Shown one piece after another: positions 1-11,030 of a stretch of DNA of 64,000 nucleotides; the first letter of the stretch is position 1, and the number at the start of each line of letters is the position of its first letter. A program made the position numbers and the translations under genes. This DNA is from Citrus sinensis (taxonomy: Eukaryota > Streptophyta > Magnoliopsida > Sapindales > Rutaceae), in NCBI RefSeq assembly GCF_022201045.2, contig NC_068560.1, forward strand, positions 35,613,001 through 35,677,000, read 5' to 3'. A model generated the notes under the pieces. The model did no database searches, was not told where the DNA came from, and saw only the letters and a list, made by a program, of their open reading frames with translations.

Positions 1-184
1 ATTAATAAATAAGTTTCAAGTTTGTACTAAAAAGGTTGTAATACACAAATATGAATCATGGAAGAAACAAAGTAAAATTAAGGGTTGGTTATTCAAATCC
101 ACCAAATTCTTCTTTATACCCATTTTAAAAAATATTTTATTATTAAAAATAAAATTTTAAAATTACTATTCACTAATCTATTAT

Positions 185-413
185 GAATGAATTGATGAGA
201 ATTTATGAAATTGAGAAGAAAATTAAAATAAATAATTAATTAAGTAATTTTTAAAAAAAATTATGAGTGAGACTATTTGAACCCACTGATTTCCTTCCTA
301 CATCTTTTTTCTAATTAAGAATTTTATTATTTAAATAATTTTTAATAAAATTACTTAATTAACCGTTTCCTTTTTTTCTCATCTCAATTTCATTAATTCT
401 CATTAATTCATTC
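185..413. repeat. Imperfect inverted repeat, fold-back element
   Basis: The left arm (about 185-261) begins GAATGAATTGATGAGAAT. The reverse complement of the right arm (about 323-413) begins GAATGAATTAATGAGAAT and stays alignable for about 75 bases, through the shared block TTAATTAAGTAATTTT. The spacer is about 60 bases. The form fits a fold-back MITE. No target-site duplication was found, so the superfamily is open. Confidence 0.55.
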
Positions 414-1154
414 GGATATTTTTTTTTAACTGTAAATAATTAATTAATATCACAAACTAAGATAAACAAAAGCAACATTTAAATTGAATATCAACAATTT
501 CTTATTAGCCATAAAATTAATAAATATCAAGAAATTATTTTTTACTAAACATAAAAGTTGATGAATATAAAGAAAAAATTCTTATATGCAGAAAGCATAA
601 AATAAAGATCACGATCTTATAAGAAATACCAAAAAATAAATTATAAAATAGTAAAATTGAGTGTTTAATGTACAGAATGTAAGAATAGAGACAATATATA
701 ATAGTAAAGTAGGATGAAAAATATTAATGAAGAAACAATTTGAAAATTTGAGATTTTTAAATTTTAATAATAAATTTATTTTTTAAAACAGATATAGGAA
801 AAAAAACTTGGTAGGTTCAATTAATTTCACTTAAAAATTATTTATATAATAAAATTCATAATTAAATAGGGTAGGGAGGAAATTGGTGAGTTAGCCCCAG
901 CCTAAAAATGATTGGTCAATGGTCCGTGATGGCAAGCATTTAGAAAAAGAAAAATTCCCTTATGTTATGTCGGTGCAGAGAATTAAAAAAAGTCGAAAAA
1001 AGAAAGTAAAATAATAAATAAATGGCTAAAAGGACGAAGCATATCTTCGTCTTCGAGTCGGCGTCGTGAAATATAGAAGCATGGAAGTTGCGTAAGCTTC
1101 AATCTTCCGTTTAAGAATATCAGAAGTCAACATCCCGGGCAGCAAGCACGTACA

Positions 1155-1175
1155 CGGTACTCGGTACTCGGTACT
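1155..1175 (+). repeat. Three tandem CGGTACT units in the SCE1 leader/promoter
   Basis: Three exact 7 bp copies lie end to end about 85 bases before the SCE1 start codon. Each holds the palindrome GGTACC-like core GTAC. It may be a small tandem expansion or a clustered binding site; no factor is assigned. Confidence 0.6.
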
Positions 1176-1258
1176 CATAAGCTTGTTTCTTCTGCAAACA
1201 AACATTGATTAATACAGTTAGTTATACAAGCGATCATAATTCAAACGTAAGAGTCATC

Positions 1259-2788
1259 ATGTCGGGTGGTGGTATTGCTCGCGGCCGTCTTACAGAGGAG
1301 CGAAAAGCCTGGCGCAAGAATCATCCCCACGTATTTGATAATTTTTTTTAAAAAATTTTTCCTTTTTGTCGTTTTAACCGCTCGCTATTTTCAGTTCTGT
1401 GTCTCTCCATTTTATTTGCACAAATGTTGTGAGGTTTGATTTCCTGTTATAGGGTTTTGTGGCCAAGCCTGAAACCAAAGATGGTTCCGTGAATTTGATG
1501 ATCTGGGAGTGTATCATTCCTGGCAAGACTGGGGTTAGTCTTTCTTTTACTGAGAGAATGAAAGTTGTGATTTTTTTTTTTTTGGGGGGGCGGATGGGGG
1601 GCGCCTTTGTATAAAGTTTTGATCTCGAAGTTTAAACCTTTGAATGATTCAAGGTACTGTGTATTAGTTAGGGCTTAGAATTAAAAGTTGTTATATTTTT
1701 CATATATTCTTCAATTATCTGTCAATGTGAGGCTATCAATGATGTTTTTTAATTGTATTACCTTTTATACAGCATTGTCTGATCTCTGCCCTTCGGGGAT
1801 TACTGTACAGTTTTGTAGTTCTTATCAATTTTATTCCCCTGTTTCTTGTCCCGCGGCTCTTTTCAAGATGCCCAGTAATTTGGAAGATGTAGTCTCAGTT
1901 TAAATTTGCTGGATGCTCCAAATTCCAGTCTTGTCTAAATGTCCCATCAACTAAAAGATCGATATTGTTGATTACGTTTTTGAGATGCAAACAATATCAG
2001 ATGATTAGTTTAACAGACAGAGTGGAGATACTGGTGCCATTTGCTTGTCCACTATTGAATCTCCAATTTTAGACAATTTTATGGTGATTTACAATTTTAT
2101 TTTTTTTCCCCCACTGAAAAAAAAAAAGAGGCAGGGCTTAGCTTTAAGTTTTCAGGGATGTGTATGGTTACTTTCTTGTTAGTACCCATAGTGATTACAA
2201 TGAGATGTTACTGCCTCATTTGAATAATACCATCCTTCTTAATCTTGCAGACTGATTGGGAAGGTGGCTACTTTCCTCTTACTCTCTACTTCAGCGAAGA
2301 CTATCCCAGCAAACCCCCAAAGTGTAAGTTTCCTCAAGGTTTCTTTCATCCTAATGTCTACCCTTCTGGAACAGTATGCCTGTCAATCCTCAATGAGGAC
2401 AATGTAAGTACTTCTTGCCGCTTTGTCATATACTTCCAAATTATGTATGGTAGTGGATTAGCTAAAATTTCTAGTTTGGATGACATGATGGCTTTCTTCT
2501 AGGGGTGGAGACCTGCCATTACTGTGAAGCAAATTTTAGTGGGCATTCAGGATTTGCTGGATCAACCCAATCCTGCTGATCCTGCACAAACTGATGGATA
2601 CCAGCTTTTCATCCAGGTGCTTTATTGGTTCATATAAACTCTCAGTTTTAAGTTTACTGTAGTTTCCATTCTTAGTATTAAAGAATGCGGCCTTTTCCTT
2701 AAGCAATATGGCTTGACATGAACAGGATCCTGCCGAGTACAAGAGAAGGGTGCGACAGCAGGCCAAGCAATATCCACCTGTTCTATAA
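1259..2788 (+). CDS. SCE1: SUMO-conjugating enzyme E2 (UBC9 type)
   Basis: Five exons: 1259-1330, 1453-1533, 2251-2403, 2503-2616 and 2726-2788. Together they give 160 residues, the usual UBC9/SCE1 length. The protein starts [20 protein letters not shown] and carries the E2 core: the HPN-type region [10 protein letters not shown] and the catalytic cysteine in TVCLSIL (about residue 94), followed by [16 protein letters not shown]. All introns fall between codons. As known for the family, it takes SUMO as a thioester from the SAE1/SAE2 E1 and transfers it to lysines in psi-K-x-E sites, mostly in the nucleus. The start was chosen because it is the first ATG and matches the conserved N-terminus. 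Introns 1 and 2 are T-rich, and intron 2 holds a T13-G7 run. No break or missing residue is seen. Confidence 0.96.
1571..1590 (+). repeat. T13-G7 homopolymer junction in SCE1 intron 2
   Basis: A run of 13 T passes directly into 7 G. On the minus strand this is C7-A13, the same arrangement as the larger blocks at 13886, 38012 and 49084. Confidence 0.8.
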
Positions 2789-3392
2789 TGCAAGCTTGCT
2801 TAAATGGATATGAGTAACTCATTTGTTACCTCACATGGTTTATGTCTATCATTATTTACTACAGTAAACTCAGTTACAAGTGCACCAACTTTGGTGTTGA
2901 ACATGGTTATAATATGCTACCTGTATCATTTGTGAAGGGTGCTTTTATTGGCTGTCTTGTTTTCTTCTTGTTCTGTTGACCGTTTGGCAACTTTTAAGGG
3001 TGTTACAAATTATGCTGGTAGTTATGGATATTGCAAATTATGCTGATTGTAATGAAGTTATGTGTTGGCTTTTCAATTAAGTATACAAAGATGGAGTAGG
3101 TGATATAGTTGCTAATACATAATTATGAAATTTTTTGGCATTTAAGACTATACAGTTCTTTTCTGGATACAGGTACCTCAATGATTAGCGGGTGGTATTG
3201 CTGTGTTGTAAGTTGCTTAAATAATTTGTTGCTTATTTGATGTGCTTGGTTGATATGGGGTACTTGCAATTGCAGTAAAATCTGAGTGGGTTGGGATTAG
3301 CAAGGTGAATGTGTGAAAATACTGGGAACGACATGTAAAAGCTGATGATAGAAAGTGGCGTCAGCAAATGTATAAGTGTGGAAAGTGAGTTT

Positions 3393-3504
3393 GGGTGAGA
3401 ACCTGAGAAAATGATGATGGTATGTGATGCCACTGGGAGGAGGATTCTGGTGGATCAGCTGAGGGTGACAACCTGAGAAAATGATGGTAGTATATGCTGC
3501 TACT
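3393..3504 (+). repeat. Two-copy direct repeat, period 70 bp
   Basis: Copy 1 (3393-3433) and copy 2 (3463-3504) share GGGTGA-AACCTGAGAAAATGATG and a similar downstream stretch ending in CCACT/CTACT. It looks like a local tandem duplication downstream of SCE1 with no visible function. Confidence 0.7.
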
Positions 3505-4296
3505 TCTGCTTTGACAAAACAACAATTGAGTTGATTTCTAGTACTTGTAGATATGAAGGTTGACACTTGTATATGCGTATATGTTTTTTTTCAATACAGT
3601 GGGTTATTTCTTGATATCTGATTTCCACCTCTTCTGTGTTTCAAGGCTTTGCCCTTGGTGGCATTTGAGAAATTGCTGGTAAAATTTGATAGCCTGTGGT
3701 AATATCAAAGGTTTATAACTTCGCATGATACAATTAACAGTTAAAAATGCCATTTTGTCCATCCATTTGTGCCTTTGGAGATCCTATGTTCCTTGTACAA
3801 CTGCCTTCTTTGCCATTTCCTTCAGATGGTTTTGCATTTTTCCCCATCTGTACTGATATATCACTGTTCTCATGACTGCATATGTGCCTTCTTGATCTTA
3901 CCTTTCTTAATTTGAGGTGACTCCTCAGTTTCCAACATCTACCTAATGTTTGGTGCCTATTGGTACCCCGAATCTAGGCCCTTCACTTACCAGCTTTTCA
4001 TTGTGGAACTAGCCTAGCTAATATGACCTTCGGAAGTCAGGCACTCACCCTTGGAAGTATGGAGTTGCAGTCCCACTGCCAAACACCATCTAATCAAGTG
4101 GATGTTCAAGTATCAAAACTTGTGGCGCCCATCTATTACTGTCATCTATGGTTAGTCTGTTCTACCATCCTTGTAGTCACCTTTTTGATGGTCTTTTAGA
4201 ACTTTTCATCTGACAATAAATGAATGGTCTGATTCTTAAAATGCGCTGGTTATATTTGTGGAGTGAAATACTGAAATATGCTGAATATATTTAGCC

Positions 4297-4418
4297 GGGA
4301 GCCCCTTCGTTACGTTAATCGTAACGTACATTCACACACAGCAACAGTACTCATGGTGGGATCTGCTACTGTTGCTGTGTGTGGCGTATGTTACTATCAA
4401 CGTACCGTAGCACTGGCC
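4297..4418. mobile_element. 122 bp fold-back MITE with 10 bp target-site duplication
   Basis: The element is nearly all inverted repeat: the arms share ACACACAGCAACAGTA and TACGTT blocks around a spacer of about 15 bases. It is flanked by the exact direct repeat ATATTTAGCC at 4287-4296 and 4419-4428. A 9-11 bp duplication with long inverted arms fits a Mutator-like MITE. It has no coding capacity. A small-RNA hairpin gene is the other reading, but the flanking duplication favours insertion. Confidence 0.75.
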
Positions 4419-5207
4419 ATATTTAGCCTTCCAAATGAGATCCATTATTTATTTATTTATTGTGCGGGGACATATGATTGAAGAAGTCAATTTATGGCGT
4501 TTTGTTTTATATGCTGACGAAGAATTGGATGGCAGTTTATTAAGTTCTGTTTCGCATAGTCCTATAACCAACTGAAGAGAGTAGAATTTAATTAGCATAA
4601 GCTAGAGGAAATTAGGAAAGCCTTGAAAATAGACACGATATTAAAAAATTGTCATTTCACTGGCACCCGAGGATTCGCTCACAGCCTTCTCAATCATCTG
4701 CTTTACCACAATTAAACTCCTCCTCTATCCATTGAGTCCATGTCTTAGCCCCAACCTCCATCCACTCCTAATCTTAGCACCCGAGTAACCAACCTCTGGA
4801 TATAAAATTGCTTACCCGAGATTGGCCGAGTCATTATTGGCAGCATTCTTAGTATAGCTTCAGCTTCAAATGTCAGCTAGTCAGCTATATATGAAAACTC
4901 AAGTGGGGAGACGGAACCTGTAATTTCTCCGACAATTTAAAGAATCTTCCGTCGAACCAAGAGAAAATTTAATAGCGTGGAATTTTGTGAACTTATTGTT
5001 TTCACGTGTCACAATTTGGTTCATATTTCAAATAAGATCAGACCAAGCGGTGACTAAATAAGAAGAGACCAAGCATGGAATGAAAGTTGCAAACTCGAAG
5101 AGCTTAGACAAAAAATTTTAATAAATTGAAAGCCAAAACATATAATTTTCAAATAGTTGAGCTAAAGTGTAATTTGAACCCTCATTGTGGATTTTTTTGT
5201 TTCCGCC

Positions 5208-5218
5208 GGGGGGGGGGG
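5208..5218 (+). repeat. G11 homopolymer
   Basis: Eleven consecutive G in an AT-rich context; one of several long C/G runs in the window. Confidence 0.85.
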
Positions 5219-5310
5219 TGATGGTCGGAGATAATAGGAATAAGCTTGTTATCGGCAATAATTCTGTAACTTTGTTATGGCTCTTACTAGACTAGAGTTT
5301 GATTTTGATG

Positions 5311-5613
5311 TCATATGACTCGTATCATACCTAAAAAATCTTGTTCTCCCTGTCCACAGAGCTTGACCAAACAACCCATATGAAATACTCTCGTTTTTTT
5401 AATTCTTATTCCTTTATCATGTGCGTTAGGTGTTGCAATAACGACGTTGCGTGGGCACCCATTAGCACTTGTGTCACTTGCCATAGTCTTTGACCAGTGA
5501 ATAGGTGTCATGTTTCTCTTTAAGGCATTTAATCTAGAATCTGAGGTTGATTTGCTCCGTTCTCTTTCAATCATATCATCCCACATGTTACCAACAAACG
5601 TATTTTCAAGCAT
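5311..5613 (-). other. Unassigned open reading frame, possible gene fragment
   Basis: An open minus-strand frame of about 100 codons from the first ATG (5613). It is charged and hydrophilic, with segments such as GNMWDDMIERERSK and NAHDKGIRIKKTRVF. I recognise no family. It has no clear promoter or splice signals, and the frame also runs a short way upstream of the ATG. It could be a decayed transposon or gene fragment, or chance. Confidence 0.2.
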
Positions 5614-6496
5614 CTTATTTTGACCTTCAACGCATCCCAACAAATATTTGACGCCACACTCTGTTTTTATTTCTTTATTAATTTCTCATTTTAATTGTCA
5701 ACCAATGCCTATTTTTTTCAGTATGCTGAGCAAATTGTCTTCTCTTTTTATCGAAGGATCAAACCATCTTATCCTGAGTATGGAGCTGTAATTTTATCTA
5801 TCAATGTGGGGCATTAGACAATCTTTAACACTTTTAGTAGTTAGAGCATTTGTTTAATTTAGCTATTTGGCAGATTATCCCCCAAAGTGTTTGATAACTC
5901 TTGCAACTTAACTTTGGCAAGATAATTGATTATTTTTCACAATTATTTACTGAAAATGAGCTCTAAAAATGAAAGTTACTTGACAGCTAATATTTTTTTA
6001 CCAAACACTTGTCCCTTGATAGCAATCCAGAACTTTCATTTCACAACACCTTGGTAACAAACAAAAGGAGCCTCAACTTTCCAATGAATCAACATGTAAG
6101 TGTTTTATTTATTTATTTCCAATAAAGGAGCGTACATTGAACATTTGAACTCGACTGAGAAAAAGCATATCAAGGATCAATAGATTGGACAACTTGAATG
6201 AAACATCGGTATTAAATATGTACAAAGGAATGAATTCTTGAGAAGGCAAAAGTATACAAGACACCAAGTTAGAAGAGCAAAAATATACACCCTCTAGTCC
6301 TCTAACTATTTGCAGCGTCTGTTTCTGTCATGTAAGTTTCGAAGTACAAAGTAGTCGTCGAGAGTCCGATGTAGAAATCCATGGCGCTCGCACAATAAAC
6401 ACATGACTCAAAACGGAAGAAAAAAAATAATAACAATAAAACAACACAACTTGCATTGGTGAAAATTTGTTTGTGATCGACCCTTTAATCTCCTAG

Positions 6497-8411
6497 CTAC
6501 AACACTGTGTTTGGTGATCGTCCAGAACTCTCCAATACAATTTCAAATAAATCAGCCTCAGACTCCTCATCAAATTCCTCTGTTCGATTATTAGCACCAG
6601 TGTTGTGACCGCCTTTGGTTGAGGATCGGTTAAGCCATTGAGAGTCAATTCTTCCCATAGAGAAGAGCTCTTTGCTGTCCTCATAGCCCAGTGCTGCAGC
6701 AGGTGGGTTTACAAGAGGGCCAATGAAGCACGGGTTTGATGTTCTTTGTGCATTTGCTGGTGCATATGTGAAAGCACTTTGTCCAAAATTGACAAGTATC
6801 AAAACATCAATATTTGCCGCTATAGTTGGATAGAGGGGAGTTTCAAATTCCTCAGATTTGCAATTGATCACGTGCACCAGCTCTGAATCTACTGTGAAGA
6901 ACACTTTCTTTTGCCTCGGATCAAACCCACAACCAATCACCCTTTCTGTTCTTCCCCATTCTGCTTTCTCGGATTCAAAAACAAGCTTAATCCCTGAAAG
7001 AAAAAGAAATCATATGATTGATCTTCAAAAAGAATTTTTATTATTTTATTTATCCATTTTGTTCTTTTGTGGCCACCACATAGAAGTCACTCAAGCACTA
7101 AGAATGCTAAAGTAGTCACTTCACCACTAAGAATGCTGAAATAAAACTGTTTAAAAATTGAGTTCTACAGATAATATAGCAATAGTTTATGACCCCTAAC
7201 TAAAAATTGGGTCAACAGCTTCATACCTACTTTAACATACATTGAAGACAGGCTAAATAAAAGGATCTTTGCAAATAATAAATCTCTATTATAAGCCATG
7301 ACCATGTCATTTAGTGGGCCTTTTATCATTATCTTTCACCAATATTGGGACCTTTTAGGTGGAAGAGATTTATTCATTAGTGGGATGCTACTGCTCGCTG
7401 GTACAGTGAATAATATCGTAACTGTTGTATATGTTGTAACTCTAGCCTTGGAAATTAAAAATATATTAATAAATAAGGAAAAAGATGAAAGATTTTACCG
7501 TCCAGATAGACAGAACCATCAGAATTGAATCCGATTGATCCCGGATAACTTCCGGGGAGTCTCAAAGGAAGGGAGCCACCGGGAGTGAGCCCCAAAGACA
7601 ACATTACAACTTCGCCCTTGCCATCATCTTTAGCAGCAGCAAGCTTCAATTCTTCAACCTTGTTCACACTATGACTGCTTGTAACATGGACTAGAGATTC
7701 GGAATTCGCATTTGCATAAGAATTTTCTTGGATGAGTTTAGTCTTCTCGCCTTCTCTAGTCTTTCCAACTGATTGAGATTGACCATCATCGCGAGCATAC
7801 AGAATGGTAATTTCAAAATAGGCCTCTTGAGGAAAAGCAGAGCTGCCCAGAGGCGGCCCAGGCAAAGGCAGAGCTGTTCTAATAACGGCAGCAGCAGACA
7901 TACAAGGGCTGCTTGTATTAACCTTCTTTAGTCCTGAATTGAGCCTAATCTTTTGCATAAAATCTGCTGATCCTTGGCACACGTCCCAGCTTATATCCGC
8001 TTGAGTTTCTCTTCCGTAATCACCAACCGCGCATATTCCTAATAGGCTTGATCTAGTGGACGGAGATGACATGTAGGTCGTGAAACCAAATCTAGACCAT
8101 CCATTTTCGACAGCATCTGTCACAAGTTCCGGATGATCAGCCCAGTTGAACAATGGTTTGGCTGAAACTCCACGTCGGAAAACGTAGTAATTCCCTCTCC
8201 TCTTGCTATCTAAATCAAGATGATTATGCGGACTCGGACCGTTCTGTTGATGAAGCTGCTGCGGAATCCGAGTTTGAAGACTCTCGGGGGTTGTTTGGTT
8301 CGCGTCAACAAAATCCTTGCGGTGTCTGTTGCAACACCATCGCCAAATAAACACGATCAAAAGCATTATAAGAACTCCTGCGGAAAACGCCACGAGTATA
8401 ACATGAAGCAT
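6497..8411 (-). CDS. SPRY-domain protein with N-terminal membrane anchor
   Basis: Two exons on the minus strand, 8411-7499 and 6993-6497, give 469 residues. The 505 bp intron splits a glycine codon and has good GT and TTTCAG signals. The first in-frame ATG after an upstream stop is at 8411. Residues about 2-23 are a strongly hydrophobic helix (VILVAFSAGVLIMLLIVFIW) followed by basic WCCNRHRK, a signal anchor placing the bulk in the cytosol. Residues about 170-395 look like a SPRY/B30.2 fold: YFEITILY, LSLGLTPGGSLPLRLPGSYP, SIGFNSDGSVYLDG, VIGCGFDP, KKVFFTVD and TIAANIDVLILVNFG. The first two strand blocks are separated by a charged insert of about 60 residues. The tail is acidic. SPRY domains bind proteins; the partner is unknown. 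The annotation as a protein-binding membrane adaptor is inference. Confidence 0.85.
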
Positions 8412-11026
8412 CTCGTATTTTATGTGGGATTCGGAGAATAGTTCTGTAAGGAAATGGGGCAAGAATATGGAGAGGCATCCAATTAAGAAGAAACAGAGGA
8501 CAGGTCACAGGCCGACGCAGGCGTGGACTAGGACTGATTCAAGAAAGGCAGGAGAGCAAAATATTGTGCAAGCTAAAGCAGTAAACCCAAAAAAATAAAA
8601 AATAACGTGGAGTTAATGTATTAATTTAATTAATTCTAAACCGAAAATATTTCCCACTTAAAAAAATAACGCGTTCGTCGATTCATTAAAGCCTGTGTTT
8701 GTTTATGCAGCTATGCAGTCATAAGCACTTCTAGAAGGGCCACGTGGGCAAATACTTATGGTGGGCTGTCACACTTTTCTGAATTGACTTGTCTGACAAA
8801 TAGAATTTATGGAGGAGACAACATGGAGATTGGTTAAAAGGTAACGTGAATGAAACAAAGGAACATCAACTTATTGTAGTACGAGTTTGGGAAGTTTTTT
8901 GTCTGACTAACACAGTAAACAGTTAATCCTAAAAATGTTGTGACCTCTGCTAATTAACAGTGGTGTTGTCTATCTAATGATTCAATTCTGTTTAAACGAT
9001 AAAAGAAAGCAATGAACACCGATCCCCGGCGAAAAAGTTCATTAAATTTGGGTAATTGAAAATAATTTGTTTGATTTGCCTTCCTTTCCATGACTCCACT
9101 TGTACATTCCATATAGAAATTTTGTCTCATTTGGATTTTGGGCGACAGCAAAGGCTAACTGTGCCTAGATACATCGGAGGGGGCACGCGCCTAGTTTTGC
9201 CAAAACCAATTTGGGGTGCATGTGGGGAAAAGTAGACGTGGGGACTTCAATTCTTGTGTTATAGCCTTTCTTTAATTCATTTATTTATTTATTTATTTTA
9301 CTTTTTGTATGGTATCCTTTGGTTTGCATTTAGAGGCATCTTGGTTTTATTTATTTGATTGTAAACCTTTTATGCCATCAAAATTTGGTTACAGATAGAA
9401 TGAGTTCTATCTTCTGTATGGAATATTTCTGCTCGCTGCAGAGGCAAGTTGATTATGTACGGGAGCTAAAAGATGAAAGATTCTGTTTTATAGCATCTGG
9501 GCAATGGCTTAAAACTCAAATTTTATTGTGAGCAATAACTTCACAAGAGAAACCCCACCATATATTGTACATACTTGGTTTGCCTAAGTCATTATCATTC
9601 ATCCCCTGAATCGATTGGAAAACATGAGAGCAATCATCAGAATAGTTTATAATTATCCTGTTTCGTAGTAGTTGATGAAAGGTGAATATAATAATTCTGA
9701 GGATAATTGCCATAATTCAAGGAGACATCATTAAAGGGAAATAAGAAAGTTAAAAAGACACTTGATTTGCAAAACCCTTAAAATTCTATGAAAAAGAGAT
9801 CTTATAGGGCTTTGCTAAGTTGAAAATAAGAAGCAAATTTTGCTTGCGCTTAGAAAAGGTAGAAGGATCCTTGTTTTTGCCATTTTTTTTGCAATAAGAA
9901 ATTGAGTGACGAGACATATCACTCAAGACTATTAGTGAAGTCAATTAACAAAAGGGTTTTTTAATTTTGTCCTTCTATTTCCCTCTCAGACTGGCATTGA
10001 TAGACGTCTTTCTCTTTTTATAAAGGAAAAAATGAGAAAGTGAAAGAATGGCAAAAAAGAAGAAAAGTTAGCATGACGATCATAACCTGCAACAAATAGC
10101 TTTTTTTTTTTCTTCCCGGGGAGTGTGGGGAGAAATTAATACGGGCACGGGGACAAAACCATTTAAGTAGGAGCCCATTCATTTCACTTGTCTCTCTTGT
10201 TGCGGACAAGACTTCTCACAAGTAATGATTGGCTATAGAGTTGCTTAATTCTACTGGCATGCTAATCTGGGACTTGTGAAAATGAAAATTACATTTGACA
10301 TATTTCCAGACGTTGGAATTGCATCAGCGCAGAGTATCAAGTATCGGTTCGTGCGTGTTGTAACAGTGGATGAGGATATTCCCACAATCCCACTGGTATG
10401 GTGGATGTCACAGGAGCTTTATGAAAAATGAATTATAAAAGTCCCCTGCTGCAAAAATTAAGATTCTAATGATCAGATTTTTTAAGCTATCAGAAATTAA
10501 ATTGGAAACCGAATCTACAAGCTGAAAATTTCGACATCGGAGACAACCTCAATTGAGTTAAGATGAAGGAAAAGCAGATAAAATAAAATTCAACTCACTT
10601 AAACACTGGTTTCATGAATGTACAAAGTCTTCTAACAGAGCATGAATTGTCAAAAAGTCTTCTATATGAATGTACAGTGCTCACTTGTCCTCAAGTGTGT
10701 GATTTTTGAGAAATGGCAAGCAACCCCATTGTCTTCTTTGCCATCATATTCAATTATTCATCTTGATAACACACTTCTGTGTCTTGAAACTTTCCATCCA
10801 TCTCTCTCAAAGCTTTTCAATAGTACAGTTAAATGCCATATTGGGTACTGGTTTCGAATTCTCAACTTGAGATAGTAGGCCCAAAAGACACATGTCTAAG
10901 CCCATGTTAGACAATGGCAGGTCCATTAAGATCGGATAAGACCCCCCAACAATCTATCTCGGTATCTCCTCTCTGATTAAATTCAATTCGCGTCTTAATA
11001 GCAAACAAGAACAAAGAAATGAAAAA
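8412..11026. other. Intergenic region between two divergently oriented genes
   Basis: The minus-strand SPRY gene and the plus-strand NYN gene are head to head, so this 2.6 kb holds both promoters. It contains (ATTT)n near 9280-9300 and a small open frame at 10249-10431. No further gene is recognised. Confidence 0.6.
10249..10431 (+). pseudogene. Short open frame, possible gene fragment
   Basis: A stop-free frame of about 60 codons with an ATG at 10282 (49 residues from there). The peptide looks protein-like in composition: DIFPDVGIASAQSIKYRF, then VRVVTVDEDIPTIPLVWW and MSQELYEK. I cannot name the family. It has no clear promoter or acceptor site. It may be an exon remnant. Confidence 0.3.
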
Positions 11027-11030
11027 ATGA
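11019..11030 (+). promoter_or_regulatory. Minimal uORF (Met-Lys-Lys-stop) overlapping the NYN start
   Basis: ATG AAA AAA TGA; its stop codon shares bases with the main start codon at 11027 in the form ATGA. If the mRNA starts upstream, scanning ribosomes meet this uORF 8 bases before the main start and would have to bypass or reinitiate. Confidence 0.5.

Larger units (their letters stand above)
1..1258. other. AT-rich upstream region of SCE1
   Basis: No protein-coding gene is seen here. The first 880 bases are very AT-rich and include a fold-back repeat (185-413). The last 200 bases are richer in GC and should hold the promoter and leader of SCE1. I could not identify a convincing TATA box. 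A triplicated 7 bp unit CGGTACT lies at 1155-1175. Confidence 0.6.
2789..6496. other. Intergenic region between SCE1 and the SPRY gene
   Basis: SCE1 3-prime UTR sequence is followed by non-coding DNA. Items seen: a 70 bp-period direct repeat (3393-3504), a 122 bp fold-back element (4297-4418), a G11 run (5208-5218) and an unassigned minus-strand reading frame (5311-5613). About 6130-6496 is likely the 3-prime UTR of the minus-strand SPRY gene. No other gene is recognised. Confidence 0.6.

Noticed and set aside
8412-8462. SPRY gene start at 8462
   Set aside because: That codon is TTG. The first ATG after the upstream in-frame stop is at 8411 and leads directly into the membrane anchor.
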